DNA from: Erythrobacter sp. UBA1916
GTDB lineage: Bacteria > Pseudomonadota > Alphaproteobacteria > Sphingomonadales > Sphingomonadaceae
DNA: 64,000 bases
NCBI GenBank assembly: GCA_002337385.1
Contig: DDFY01000032.1
Span: 62,001-126,000, forward strand
Direction: 5' to 3'
In this document: positions 25,076-33,530 of the stretch, in pieces
Layout: each line of letters begins with the position of its first letter
How positions within the stretch are numbered: position 1 is the stretch's first letter
Program-made: the position numbers and the translations under genes
Notes under the pieces: generated by a model
Database searches by the model: none
Seen by the model: only the letters and a program-made list of their open reading frames with translations
What the model was told of the DNA's origin: nothing

Positions 25076-26287
25076 ATGGTTTCAGTAGCTCAGGTTCCTC
25101 CTTCAGCAAGCGATGACGTTGTCGATCCTGGCGAACTGATCAGTCGCGCGCGGCAGATGGTCCCGATCCTGCGGGAGCGGGAAGCGGAGGCGATCCGTAG
25201 TCGGCGCGTGCCTGAAGAGACCATCGCCGATTTCCAGCGCGCCGGGTTCTTCAAGGTTCTGCAGCCGAAGCAATATGGCGGTTACGAGATGTCACCTGCC
25301 GTCTATTGCGAGATTGCCAAGACGCTCGCCGAAGGCTGTATGGGAAGCGCCTGGGTCTACGGCGTGGTGGCCGTGCACAACTGGCAGCTGGCGCTCTTCC
25401 ACCCTCAGGTTGCGGAAGATGTCTGGGGCGAGAACCCCGCAACGCTGGTCAGCTCCTCCTATATGCCGGGCGGCAAGCCGACGAAGGTGGAGGGCGGATA
25501 CCGGTTCAGCGGCCGGTGGGCCTTTTCCAGCGGATCGGACCATTGCGACTGGGTCATTCTTGGCGCCAACATGGTGGCCGAGGATGGCGACGGGAAGCCA
25601 GAGCCTTACAACTTCCTGATCCCGCGCAGCGACTATGCGATCGTCGACACCTGGGACACGATGGGGCTGCGCCCGACCGGCAGCAACGACATTATCATCG
25701 AGGACGTGTTCGTGCCGGAGCACCGCGTGCTGCGCGAAAGGGACATGTTCGAGATCGCCTGCCCGGGGCACGCTGAAAACAAAGCGGCACTCTATCACAT
25801 CCCCTTTGCCCAGGTCTTCAACCGGACCGTATCGACCACCTCGATCGGCGCACTCCGCCGGGCGCTTGAGGTCTTCATCGACACCACACGGGAAAAGCGC
25901 ACGACCTACACCGGACAGAAGCTGGCCAACGATCCGACGATCCAGAAGGCGGTCGCCGATGTCATGTTGATCCTCAACGATCTGGAGCTGCGCCTCGCCA
26001 GCGATCTGGCCGAACTCGATGCGCGGGCGCAAAGCGGAGACTGGCCGATCGAACGCCGCGCGCAGCTGGGGCATCACACCACCGCCATGGTTTCGCGCTG
26101 TGTCGAGGCGATCGATGCGCTGATGCTGTTTTCGGGCGGCAAGGCGATCTATTCGGGCAACGTCATCCAGCGCGCCTTCCTCGATATCCACTGCGCCCGC
26201 GCGCATGTCGCCAACAACCCCTTCCCCTATGCCCGCAACCTGGGCGGCCTGGCGTTCGGGATGGAGAACGACTGCATGGATCTGTAA
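25076..26287 (+). CDS. HsaA-like flavin-dependent monooxygenase, acyl-CoA dehydrogenase fold (403 aa)
   Basis: Group D flavin monooxygenases such as HsaA hydroxylate phenolic rings with reduced flavin and O2. Seen: IADFQRAGFFKVLQPKQYGG, GSAWVYGVVAVHNWQLALF, GRWAFSSGSDHCDWVILGA (the family's FSSG motif) and the C-terminal GGKAIYSGNVIQRAFLDIH. Length fits HsaA (about 390-400). The ATG at 25076 has GGGAGAG upstream; a GTG at 25070 is less likely. The flavin reductase at 21776 is the natural partner. An acyl-CoA dehydrogenase function is less likely because of the FSSG motif. Confidence 0.82.
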   Translation: MVSVAQVPPSASDDVVDPGELISRARQMVPILREREAEAIRSRRVPEETIADFQRAGFFKVLQPKQYGGYEMSPAVYCEIAKTLAEGCMGSAWVYGVVAVHNWQLALFHPQVAEDVWGENPATLVSSSYMPGGKPTKVEGGYRFSGRWAFSSGSDHCDWVILGANMVAEDGDGKPEPYNFLIPRSDYAIVDTWDTMGLRPTGSNDIIIEDVFVPEHRVLRERDMFEIACPGHAENKAALYHIPFAQVFNRTVSTTSIGALRRALEVFIDTTREKRTTYTGQKLANDPTIQKAVADVMLILNDLELRLASDLAELDARAQSGDWPIERRAQLGHHTTAMVSRCVEAIDALMLFSGGKAIYSGNVIQRAFLDIHCARAHVANNPFPYARNLGGLAFGMENDCMDL

Positions 26288-26346
26288 CCGCGCCGCCGGG
26301 GGCGACGCTCTGGCGTCGTCCTTGGGGAGCGGGTGCGAGCCTTACG

Positions 26347-27291
26347 CTAGATCGCGGAAGCGAGTCCGAGAGCGCCGCCCTGATCGGTCTTGCCCTCGGT
26401 CTGCATCTCGTCGCGCACGAAGTCGACGAAGGCGCGGACCTTCGACAGTGCGAAATTCCCGCGCGGAAAGATGATGTGCAGCGGGAAGCTCTGCTTCACG
26501 GTCCCCTCAAGGATCGTTTCGAGCCGTTTTGCGGCGATGTCCTCTTCCACCAGGAACTGCGGCAGGTAGCTGATGCCGAGGCCTGCCAGCGTTGCTTCGC
26601 GCGCCATGCGGACAGAGTTGCTCGTCAGCGGGCCGCGATTGACCGCCACGGTGATATCCTCTGCCAGCCGCCATTCGCCAACCTTGGACAGGTGCGTTTC
26701 GACGATGCAGGTGTGATCCTTCAGGTCGCCGGGAGCCGTCGGCTTGCCCGCCTTTTCCAGATAGGAGGGGGCCGCAACCAGAGCCATCGGATAGTCGCGC
26801 AGGCGAACCGCTTCCAGTCCGGCGTCGAAGGTGTCTCCCATCCAGAAGGCGACGTCGAAGCGCCCCTTGAGCATGTCCACCTTGCTGTCCGACAGGTTGA
26901 GGAACAGGCGGACCTCGGGATACTCTGCGAGAAAGCGCGGGATGATCGAGGTGAGATCGAACAGCGAGGAGACGACCGGCGCGTTGACCTTCAGTTCGCC
27001 GCGCGGCTTGGAAACCATGCCCGTGATGATCTGGTTGGCCTCGTTCACCTCGTCGACGATACGGGCGCAGCGGGCATACATCTCGCGCCCCGCAGGCGTC
27101 AGCGCGATGGAGCGCGTGGTGCGATCGAGCAGGCGGACGCCGGTGCTCTGTTCAAGCTTGGCAATCTGCCGGCTGACCGCAGCCTTCGAATAGCCAAGCA
27201 GCTTGGCCGCGCTCGAAAATCCACCCGTGCTGACAACGGCGGCGAACGAAATCATCGCCATCACATTGCCCAGATCTGCCCTGTCATCCAT
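26347..27291 (-). CDS. LysR-type transcriptional regulator (314 aa)
   Basis: Seen: an N-terminal helix-turn-helix (FAAVVSTGGFSSAAKLLGYS, then KAAVSRQIAKLEQSTGVRLL and TRSIALTPAGREMY) and a periplasmic-binding-protein-like effector domain (ELKVNAPVVSSLFDL, GLGISYLPQFLVEEDIA). Its size is typical. The start at 27291 has AGGTGG seven bases upstream. It is divergent from the class III transaminase, the classic LysR arrangement, and the intergenic region carries TTGTTGCAA and CTGTTGCAT. It is the best candidate regulator for that motif, although LysR sites more often have a T-N11-A core. Confidence 0.92.
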   Translation of the reverse strand: MDDRADLGNVMAMISFAAVVSTGGFSSAAKLLGYSKAAVSRQIAKLEQSTGVRLLDRTTRSIALTPAGREMYARCARIVDEVNEANQIITGMVSKPRGELKVNAPVVSSLFDLTSIIPRFLAEYPEVRLFLNLSDSKVDMLKGRFDVAFWMGDTFDAGLEAVRLRDYPMALVAAPSYLEKAGKPTAPGDLKDHTCIVETHLSKVGEWRLAEDITVAVNRGPLTSNSVRMAREATLAGLGISYLPQFLVEEDIAAKRLETILEGTVKQSFPLHIIFPRGNFALSKVRAFVDFVRDEMQTEGKTDQGGALGLASAI

Positions 27292-27355
27292 GCCTATCCA
27301 CCTGTTTGAACGGTGCGAAGCTGTCAACATCTACCGTAGTTTCCGGGGTGGACAA

Positions 27356-27404
27356 TTGTTGCAATCTCGCAAAAATAGAGTGATATTCAGATTTACTGTT
27401 GCAT
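27356..27404. promoter_or_regulatory. Divergent LysR/transaminase promoter with TTGTTGCAA motifs
   Basis: TTGTTGCAA at 27356-27364 and CTGTTGCAT at 27396-27404 lie 31 bases apart in the 193-base region between the LysR gene and the transaminase. Two sites about three helical turns apart suit cooperative binding by an oligomeric regulator. Confidence 0.5.
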
Positions 27405-27484
27405 AAATAGGCTCATTCGGCGACCACTGGGGTAGCAAATTTTGACTCCCGCGATTCGTATCGCGGCACAGAGGGAGATTATCT

Positions 27485-28849
27485 ATGTCCACCCAGCGTT
27501 CCGAACCTGCTCTGCGCGACGAGCGCAGCCAGTTCCACCCGTTCACCTCGATCAACGACATGAAGGCCGAAGGGCCGATGCTGATCGAATCAGGCTCGGG
27601 CGTGAGGGTCCGTGACCTGAACGGCAAAGAATACCTCGACGGCATGGCCGGGCTGTGGTGCGTCAATCTCGGCTATGGCCGCAAGGAGATTACCGACGCC
27701 ATCGCCCAGCAGAGCGAAAAGCTCTCGTTCTTCCACACGTTCAACAACATGAGCGTCGACGTGGTGGGCGAGTGCGCCGAGGAGCTGCTGAAGCGCGCTC
27801 CGGTGCCGATGTCGCGCGTGTTCTTCGGCACCTCGGGCAGCGATGCCAACGAGACGCAGCTGAAGATCATCTGGGTCTATAACAACCTGCGCGGCAAGCC
27901 CGAGAAGAAGAAGGTCATCGCGCGCTGGAACGCCTATCACGGCTCGAGCGTCGCCACGGCCAGCCTCACCGGCCTGCCGGGCATGCATGCGCTGTTCGAT
28001 CTTCCCAAGGGGCCGATCCTGCATGTGAGCGCGCCGCATTACTATCGCAATGCGCCCGAAGGTATGTCCGAGCGCGACTTCTCGCGCCACCTCGCCAAGG
28101 AACTGGAAGAGACGATCGAGCGCGAAGGCGCAGACACGATCGCGGCCTTCTTCGCCGAAGCGGTGATGGGCGCAGGCGGCCTGATCCCGCCGCCCGAGGG
28201 ATATTTCGAAGAGATCGTGCCGATCTTGAAGAAGCACGACATCCTGCTGGTGGCTGACGAAGTGGTGTCCGGTTACGGCCGCCTCGGCACCTACTGGGGC
28301 TGCCAGTCCTATGGCTACGAGCCCGATCTCATCACCTCGGCCAAGGGGGTCACCTCGGGTTACTTCCCGATGTCGGCGGTCTTCATCTCGCCCAAGGTGT
28401 GGGACGTGCTGGAAGGCGGCGCTGACCAGATCGGCGTGTTCGGCCATGGCTACACCTATTCCGGGCACCCGGTGGGCGCGGCAGCGGCGCTGGCGGCGCT
28501 GAAGCTGATCGACGAACTGGAAGTCGTGAAGAACGTTGCCGATGTCGGCCCCTACATGATGCAGGCGCTGAAGGATCGTCTGGGTCAGCATCCCCATGTT
28601 GGCGATATTCGCGGCAAGGGCCTGATGCAGGGCATCGAGCTGGTGAAGGATCGCGGCACCAAGGAAGCCTTCCCGATGCAGAACCGCACCGGACGCCAGG
28701 TGCTGAAGGCTGCTGCAGAGCGTGGGCTCATCACCCGTGCGCTGGGTGACATTCTGGTCTTCGCGCCGCCGCTGGTCCTCAGCCGCGCCGAAGCTGACGA
28801 ACTCGTCGATACTTTCGCCCTCGCCGTGGAAGACGTGCTGAAAGCGTAG
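27485..28849 (+). CDS. Class III pyridoxal-phosphate aminotransferase (omega-transaminase type, 454 aa)
   Basis: A fold type I PLP enzyme. Seen: DLNGKEYLDGMAGLWCVNLG at the N-terminus, FFGTSGSDANETQLK, ARWNAYHGSSVATASLTG, LLVADEVVSGYGRLG with the PLP-ring Asp, and LITSAKGVTSGYFPMSA with the Schiff-base Lys. This pattern fits amine:pyruvate aminotransferases. It removes an amino group from the substrate and usually makes alanine from pyruvate. The alanine dehydrogenase at 41676 could recycle pyruvate. The ribosome site GAGGGAG precedes the ATG. An MFS transporter follows. Confidence 0.9.
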   Translation: MSTQRSEPALRDERSQFHPFTSINDMKAEGPMLIESGSGVRVRDLNGKEYLDGMAGLWCVNLGYGRKEITDAIAQQSEKLSFFHTFNNMSVDVVGECAEELLKRAPVPMSRVFFGTSGSDANETQLKIIWVYNNLRGKPEKKKVIARWNAYHGSSVATASLTGLPGMHALFDLPKGPILHVSAPHYYRNAPEGMSERDFSRHLAKELEETIEREGADTIAAFFAEAVMGAGGLIPPPEGYFEEIVPILKKHDILLVADEVVSGYGRLGTYWGCQSYGYEPDLITSAKGVTSGYFPMSAVFISPKVWDVLEGGADQIGVFGHGYTYSGHPVGAAAALAALKLIDELEVVKNVADVGPYMMQALKDRLGQHPHVGDIRGKGLMQGIELVKDRGTKEAFPMQNRTGRQVLKAAAERGLITRALGDILVFAPPLVLSRAEADELVDTFALAVEDVLKA

Positions 28850-28897
28850 GCGACACCGCTCTTGATTGATGGCGCGTCGGCGCAGGGGAAATACAGC

Positions 28898-30076
28898 ATG
28901 GATGGTATCGAAGCCAAAGACACACCCTGCGCCGACCCGGTGCCTCCCAGACTGACGCGGGCCGGCACTGTCAGCGCGATCCTGGTCGGGCTGGTCGGCG
29001 CGATGGTGATCTTCATCACCCCGGGGTTCCTGGCCGTGATCGCGCAGATGACGGGTTTCAACGACGAGCAGCTTGGCTATCTCGCCGCATGGGACATCAA
29101 TTCCATGGCCGTTACCATCGGGCTCAGCACCTTTGCGCTGTCCCGCGTGCCCTGGCGCAAGGCCGTGGCGCTGGGCCTGTGCCTGATCGTTGTCGGTAAT
29201 GTGCTGACCGTGCTTGTCCATGGGTTCGAAGCGACCGTGCTGACGCGGATCGTTTCCGGATCGGGAGCGGGGATCGCGATTGGTTTCTCATTTGCCGCCT
29301 TGGGCCGGGCACCCAACCCCGACCGCGCGTTCTCGATCTATCTTGTGGTGGGCTACGTGCTCGCCTCGGCCTATCTGTATGCGATGCCGGCGATTATGGC
29401 GGCGATCTCTCCGCAGACGCAATTGCTGATCTTTGCGGGCTTGACCGCGCTGGTGCTGCTGTCGTTGCGGGCGCTGCCCGATGGCAGCAAGGACGAAGCC
29501 GACATCTTTGCCGGAGGCGGCAAGATCGACCTGCCCTATTCGGCTGGCGCGCTGGTCAGCGTGTTTCTGCTGTTCTTCGCCGTCGTCGGGGTGTGGTCCT
29601 ATTCCGAGCGGATTGGTGCGGCGAGCCGCCTGTCGCCCGATGTCATCGCCACCGGCCTCTCCATCGGCACGATGGCGGGCGTTTTGGGTGCGGCGCTGGC
29701 GGGAATGCTTCCGCGTGCCTGGGGGCGCGCACTCCCGATCACGCTGAGCGGTGCCGCCTGTCTGATCGGCTTCTTGCTCTATCGCGGACAAGTTTCTCCG
29801 ACGGCCTTTACCGTTGCCACCGTGCTGACAATGCTGAGCTGGAACTTCAGCCAGCCGCTGCTTTCGGGCCTGTGCGCCGAGGCGTGCCACCGGGGCCGTG
29901 TGGTCTGCGCGATGGGCTCGATCCAGACTTTCGGTTCGGGCCTCGGTCCGGCGGTGGCAGCGGCCACCTTGGTCAGCGGGTCGTTCGATCTGATGATCTA
30001 CGGCGCATGCGCCATTCTTGTGCTGAGCGTGGTGTTGACGGTCGCGACAACTGCGAGAGCGCGCAAGCTCGCGTAA
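28898..30076 (+). CDS. Major facilitator superfamily transporter (392 aa)
   Basis: About twelve hydrophobic segments, starting with AILVGLVGAMVIFITPGFLAV and ending with AILVLSVVLTVATTA. The size is right for a 12-helix MFS carrier. The loop after helix 2 has LSRVPWRKAVALG, a degenerate form of the family's GxLaDrxGrr signature. The start at 28898 has AGGGGAA eight bases upstream; a TTG at 28862 is unlikely. It follows the transaminase by 48 bases in the same transcript, so it probably carries the catabolic substrate, an intermediate or a product across the inner membrane. Confidence 0.85.
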   Translation: MDGIEAKDTPCADPVPPRLTRAGTVSAILVGLVGAMVIFITPGFLAVIAQMTGFNDEQLGYLAAWDINSMAVTIGLSTFALSRVPWRKAVALGLCLIVVGNVLTVLVHGFEATVLTRIVSGSGAGIAIGFSFAALGRAPNPDRAFSIYLVVGYVLASAYLYAMPAIMAAISPQTQLLIFAGLTALVLLSLRALPDGSKDEADIFAGGGKIDLPYSAGALVSVFLLFFAVVGVWSYSERIGAASRLSPDVIATGLSIGTMAGVLGAALAGMLPRAWGRALPITLSGAACLIGFLLYRGQVSPTAFTVATVLTMLSWNFSQPLLSGLCAEACHRGRVVCAMGSIQTFGSGLGPAVAAATLVSGSFDLMIYGACAILVLSVVLTVATTARARKLA

Positions 30077-30142
30077 GGCAGCGATACTCCGCCAGTGAGG
30101 GCTTGATGCCCTCGGGCCGGAGAGCCTCCCAAGCAAAGTTAC

Positions 30143-30220
30143 AAAAAACGGCGGCATAAAGCGTGAGCCTTATGCCGCCGTTTTTTGTCGTTTCGGCCAA
30201 GCCCGTATCGGGGCTTGGCC
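30143..30220. terminator. Bidirectional terminator between MFS and SDR genes
   Basis: A 17-bp perfect stem (30143-30159 with 30170-30186) has core CGGCGGCATAA flanked by A and T runs, so it can end transcription both ways. A second hairpin, GGCCAAGCCC with GGGCTTGGCC (30195-30220), lies on the SDR side. The two converging genes end at 30076 and 30233. Confidence 0.88.
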
Positions 30221-30232
30221 TTCGCGATAGGC

Positions 30233-31036
30233 TTAGAGGAACACGGCCCGCGAAAGTCCGCCATCGACGGCAATCGATTCGCCGGTGATCCCGCTGCCCA
30301 GCTGCGAGCACAGGAACACGATCGGATCGGCCACTTCCTCCACTTCCAGCATGCGCTTGAGCGCCGCCGGGTCGCCCGCTTCGCGCGCGGTGATGGCCTC
30401 GACGGTGGTGCCTTCCTCTTCGGCCATCTCGGCGAACCATTCCTCGATGTGCTCGGTGCGGGTCACGCCGGGGTGGATGATGTTGACGGTGATGCCGTCC
30501 TTGCCGACTTCGTCCGACAGGGTCTTGGTGAAGTGCACCAGCGCAGTGTTACGCATGCCGGACAGCGCCTCGGTGCAGCGCGCGGTCAGCCCGCCGACGT
30601 TGACGATGCGGCCCCAGCCACCTTTACGCATATAGGGCACACAGGCCTTGGCGGTGCGGAAATAGCCGAACAGCTTGGTGTTGAGGTCAAGCATCAGCAT
30701 GTCCTCGTCGGCTTCCTCGATCGCGTTGCGCACGAGGCCGCCAGGGGCCGCCGCGCAGTTGACGAGGATGTCCACGCTGCCGAAGGTCTCGGCCGTCTTG
30801 GCCACGAGCGCCTCGACCGATTCCTTCGATGTCGTGTCGGTGGGAACGGCGATGATCTCGCCTCCGGTCGCCTTGCGCAGTTCCTCTGCCGCGGCTTCCA
30901 GCTTGCTGGCCGTGCGCGCGGCGATCGCCACCTTGGCGCCTGCCAGCATCAGCTTGCGCGCCGTTTCTTTGCCAATGCCGACACCGCCGCCTGTGATGAC
31001 GGCAACCTTGCCTTTAAGTCCAAGTTCCAGGTTCAT
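30233..31036 (-). CDS. SDR-family protein without the catalytic Ser-Tyr-Lys (267 aa)
   Basis: A Rossmann-fold short-chain dehydrogenase/reductase. The nucleotide-binding motif ITGGGVGIGKE (TGxxxGxG) and NAAP-type LVNCAAAPGG are intact. Aligned to classical SDRs, the catalytic Ser is Gly149 (VNVGGLTA), the Tyr is Ser159 and the Lys is Asn163, in LSGMRNTALVHFTKTL. The second SDR of this window (38242-39027) has the same replacements, so this is a distinct subfamily rather than a mutation. It probably binds NAD(P) but uses other chemistry or is structural. It overlaps no gene; the hydratase gene lies 14 bases upstream in the same operon. Confidence 0.82.
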   Translation of the reverse strand: MNLELGLKGKVAVITGGGVGIGKETARKLMLAGAKVAIAARTASKLEAAAEELRKATGGEIIAVPTDTTSKESVEALVAKTAETFGSVDILVNCAAAPGGLVRNAIEEADEDMLMLDLNTKLFGYFRTAKACVPYMRKGGWGRIVNVGGLTARCTEALSGMRNTALVHFTKTLSDEVGKDGITVNIIHPGVTRTEHIEEWFAEMAEEEGTTVEAITAREAGDPAALKRMLEVEEVADPIVFLCSQLGSGITGESIAVDGGLSRAVFL

Positions 31037-31050
31037 TATATTGTCTCCTG

Positions 31051-31824
31051 CTAGTCCTGGCGCACAACCTCGACATAGGCACCTGTGGTGCCGTCGAAGT
31101 CTACGCGAATTGTGTTGCCTGCATGAAAGAGTGTCGCGCCGGTGCAGGTGCCCGTTGCAATCAGTTGCTCGGCGCGCAGCCGCTCGCCTTCGGTGTCGCG
31201 CAGCCAGTTGGCGAGCCAGACGACCGCGTCGAGCGGATTGCCGAGCACCAGCGAAGTCGATCCGGTGACGGGCTCGTCGGCATCAAGGGTGAGCGTCACC
31301 GGCATGCCTGCGAAGCGGTCCTCCCATCGGTCGGCCAGCTTTTGCCCCCAGACCAGACCATGGCCCATCACATTGTCGGCCACCAGCAGCGGCAGTGGCA
31401 AGTCGGCCGGAGTAAAGCGGCTGCGGACAATCTCGATGCCGGCATAGATCCCGCCGATTGCCTCGCAGATGTCGTCGCGAGTGTAGGGCCCGGTCTTCTC
31501 CGGCAAGTCCTTCGCGAGTTCGACGACCAGTTCGGCCTCGGCATACATCTCCGGGCCGAAATAGGTGACCGCGCTGTTGCTCGCGTAGATCGCGCTGGCT
31601 GACAAGCGGCCCACCGCCGGTTCATCGACACCGAAGTGGGCACGTGCGCCATCGCTGGTCAGGCCCAGCTTCCACACCATCACCGGCATATGGCTCTGCG
31701 CGAAGACCTGCCGCTGGATCGCATAGGCCTCGCCCAGCGCGGGCACATCCTGCGGCAGCGCGGCGACATAGTCCGCCTTTGCGGCGGCCAGTTCCCGCAC
31801 GAGATCGCCTTGATTGCCCTGCAC
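31051..31824 (-). CDS. 2-keto-4-pentenoate hydratase-like protein (MhpD family, 257 aa)
   Basis: A member of the fumarylacetoacetase-related hydratase/decarboxylase group. Seen: EAYAIQRQVFAQSHMPVMVW, KLGLTSDGARAHFGVDEP, AELVVELAKDLPEKTGPYTR with the metal-binding acidic residues, and a C-terminal GTCTGATLFHAGNTIRVDF. MhpD adds water to 2-hydroxypenta-2,4-dienoate in meta-cleavage pathways. The start is a GTG at 31824 with a strong AAGGAGG eight bases upstream; in-frame ATGs further upstream (31863, 31854) lack one. It heads an operon with the SDR and is divergent from an aldehyde dehydrogenase. Confidence 0.82.
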   Translation of the reverse strand: MQGNQGDLVRELAAAKADYVAALPQDVPALGEAYAIQRQVFAQSHMPVMVWKLGLTSDGARAHFGVDEPAVGRLSASAIYASNSAVTYFGPEMYAEAELVVELAKDLPEKTGPYTRDDICEAIGGIYAGIEIVRSRFTPADLPLPLLVADNVMGHGLVWGQKLADRWEDRFAGMPVTLTLDADEPVTGSTSLVLGNPLDAVVWLANWLRDTEGERLRAEQLIATGTCTGATLFHAGNTIRVDFDGTTGAYVEVVRQD

Positions 31825-31855
31825 CTCGAACTCCTCCTTCGAATTGTCCCGCATA

Positions 31856-31863
31856 TGCAACAA
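31856..31863. promoter_or_regulatory. TTGTTGCA motif in the hydratase/aldehyde dehydrogenase divergent promoter
   Basis: TTGTTGCA read on the minus strand, 32 bases before the hydratase GTG, in the 157-base AT-rich divergent region up to 31982. It is the fifth divergent promoter in this window with the motif. Confidence 0.45.
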
Positions 31864-31981
31864 ATAATATTCTAAATCTAGTATTGTTTACATTTCGTGG
31901 TTAGGTTACCTGTATTGGGAATCACCGGTGGCTGAATGCGACCGGCTGCCGAAAACCGAATTTTCTGACCGAGGATGCGCC

Positions 31982-33490
31982 ATGAACGAAATGCCCACAT
32001 CATTCGCCAAGGCCCAGTCACTGGGCGCCGAGCTGGCCAAGTCGCCGCGCGGGCTGATCATTGACGGCAAGACCGTCCAGGCGGTGTCCGGCAAGACCTT
32101 CGCCACTGTGAACCCGGCCACGGGCAAGGAAATCTGTCAGGTCGCCGAAGGCGGCGCGGCCGATGTCGACCTTGCGGTGAAGGCTGCGCGCAAGGCTCTG
32201 GCCAACCCGGCCTGGCGCGACATGAGCGCGGTCGACCGGTCGCAGCTGCTCTATCGTCTGGCGGACCTGATCGAGCGCGACGCGGCTGAGCTGGCTGTGC
32301 TCGAATGCATGGACAACGGCAAGCCCGCTACGCTGACGCAGGCGGTCGAGATCGAGGGTTCGATCAAGACCTTCCGCTACTTCGCTGGCTGGCCGACCAA
32401 GTTTGGCGGCGAGACGCTGCCCGTGTCGCCGCGCAGCGGGGCGAAGATCCTCAACTACACCGTGCGCGAGCCGGTTGGCGTCTGCGGCCTGATCGTGCCG
32501 TGGAACTATCCGATGTCGATGGCGGCGTGGAAGGTCGCGCCCGCATTGGCTGCGGGCTGCACCGTGATCCTGAAGCCTGCTGAGCAGACCCCGCTGACCG
32601 CCCTGCGGCTGGCCGAGCTTGCGCTGGAAGCGGGCATCCCGGAAGGCGTGTTCAACGTCATCACCGGCTTCGGCGAAGCAGGCGCGGCGCTGGTCGATCA
32701 TCACGGCGTCGACAAGGTCGCCTTCACCGGTTCGACTGCAGTGGGCAAGGCGATCGTGCGCGGCTCCACCGGCAACCTCAAGAAGGTGAGCCTGGAGCTG
32801 GGCGGGAAGTCGCCGCAGGTCGTGCTGCCCGATGCCGATCTCGATGCCGCTGCGGCGTCAATCGCTGCCGGTATCTTCTTCAATCAGGGGCAGACCTGCA
32901 CCGCCGGTTCGCGCCTCTATGCGCACTCGTCCATCCATGACGACCTGCTGGCACGCATCGCTGAGCAAGCGGCCCAGTTGACCATCGGCAACGGCCTCGA
33001 CCCGGCAGTCAACTTCGGTCCGCTGGTGTCGCAGGAACAGTGGGATCAGGTGAATGGCTACGTCGAGATCGGCAAGAACGAAGGTGCCGACATCATGATC
33101 GGCGGCGGACGTCCGGACGACCTTCAGGACGGCTTCTTCTTCCAGCCGACCATCATGACCAACGCGGGCTGCGACATGCGCATCGTGCGCGAGGAAATCT
33201 TCGGTCCGGTGCTGAGCGCGCTCAGCTGGGACGACCCCGAGGATCTCGTGGCGCAGGCCAACGATTCCGACTTCGGCCTGTCCGCCGGAATTTGGACCAA
33301 CGACATCAAGCAGGGCCACCGACTGGCAGGCCAGATCAAGGCCGGCACGGTCTGGGTCAACTGCTTCAACCTGGTCGACAACGCCACGCCCTTCGGCGGC
33401 TTCAAGCAGTCAGGCTGGGGGCGTGAGCACGGCCGTCAGGCGATGGAGCTCTACAGCGAGGTCAAGAGCATCTGGGTCAACCTCAGCTGA
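31982..33490 (+). CDS. NAD(P)+-dependent aldehyde dehydrogenase (502 aa)
   Basis: A full-length ALDH superfamily enzyme that oxidises an aldehyde to an acid. Seen: the oxyanion region VPWNYPMSMAAWKVAPALAA, FTGSTAVGKAI for the cofactor, SLELGGKSPQVVLPDADLD with the general-base Glu, and FFNQGQTCTAGSRL with the nucleophilic Cys. It resembles betaine-aldehyde and phenylacetaldehyde-type ALDHs. GAGGA precedes the ATG by eight bases. It begins a plus-strand run that continues to 41074. With the transaminase it could oxidise the aldehyde left after deamination. Confidence 0.92.
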   Translation: MNEMPTSFAKAQSLGAELAKSPRGLIIDGKTVQAVSGKTFATVNPATGKEICQVAEGGAADVDLAVKAARKALANPAWRDMSAVDRSQLLYRLADLIERDAAELAVLECMDNGKPATLTQAVEIEGSIKTFRYFAGWPTKFGGETLPVSPRSGAKILNYTVREPVGVCGLIVPWNYPMSMAAWKVAPALAAGCTVILKPAEQTPLTALRLAELALEAGIPEGVFNVITGFGEAGAALVDHHGVDKVAFTGSTAVGKAIVRGSTGNLKKVSLELGGKSPQVVLPDADLDAAAASIAAGIFFNQGQTCTAGSRLYAHSSIHDDLLARIAEQAAQLTIGNGLDPAVNFGPLVSQEQWDQVNGYVEIGKNEGADIMIGGGRPDDLQDGFFFQPTIMTNAGCDMRIVREEIFGPVLSALSWDDPEDLVAQANDSDFGLSAGIWTNDIKQGHRLAGQIKAGTVWVNCFNLVDNATPFGGFKQSGWGREHGRQAMELYSEVKSIWVNLS

Positions 33491-33530
33491 GCCGATTGCC
33501 GCACAAGAATAAGAAAATGCAGGAGTTTGT

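Noticed and set aside
27590..29221. Open frame of 543 codons on the minus strand
   Set aside because: It is antisense to the transaminase and MFS genes, rich in His, Arg and Gln as expected for a GC-rich shadow frame, with no domain.
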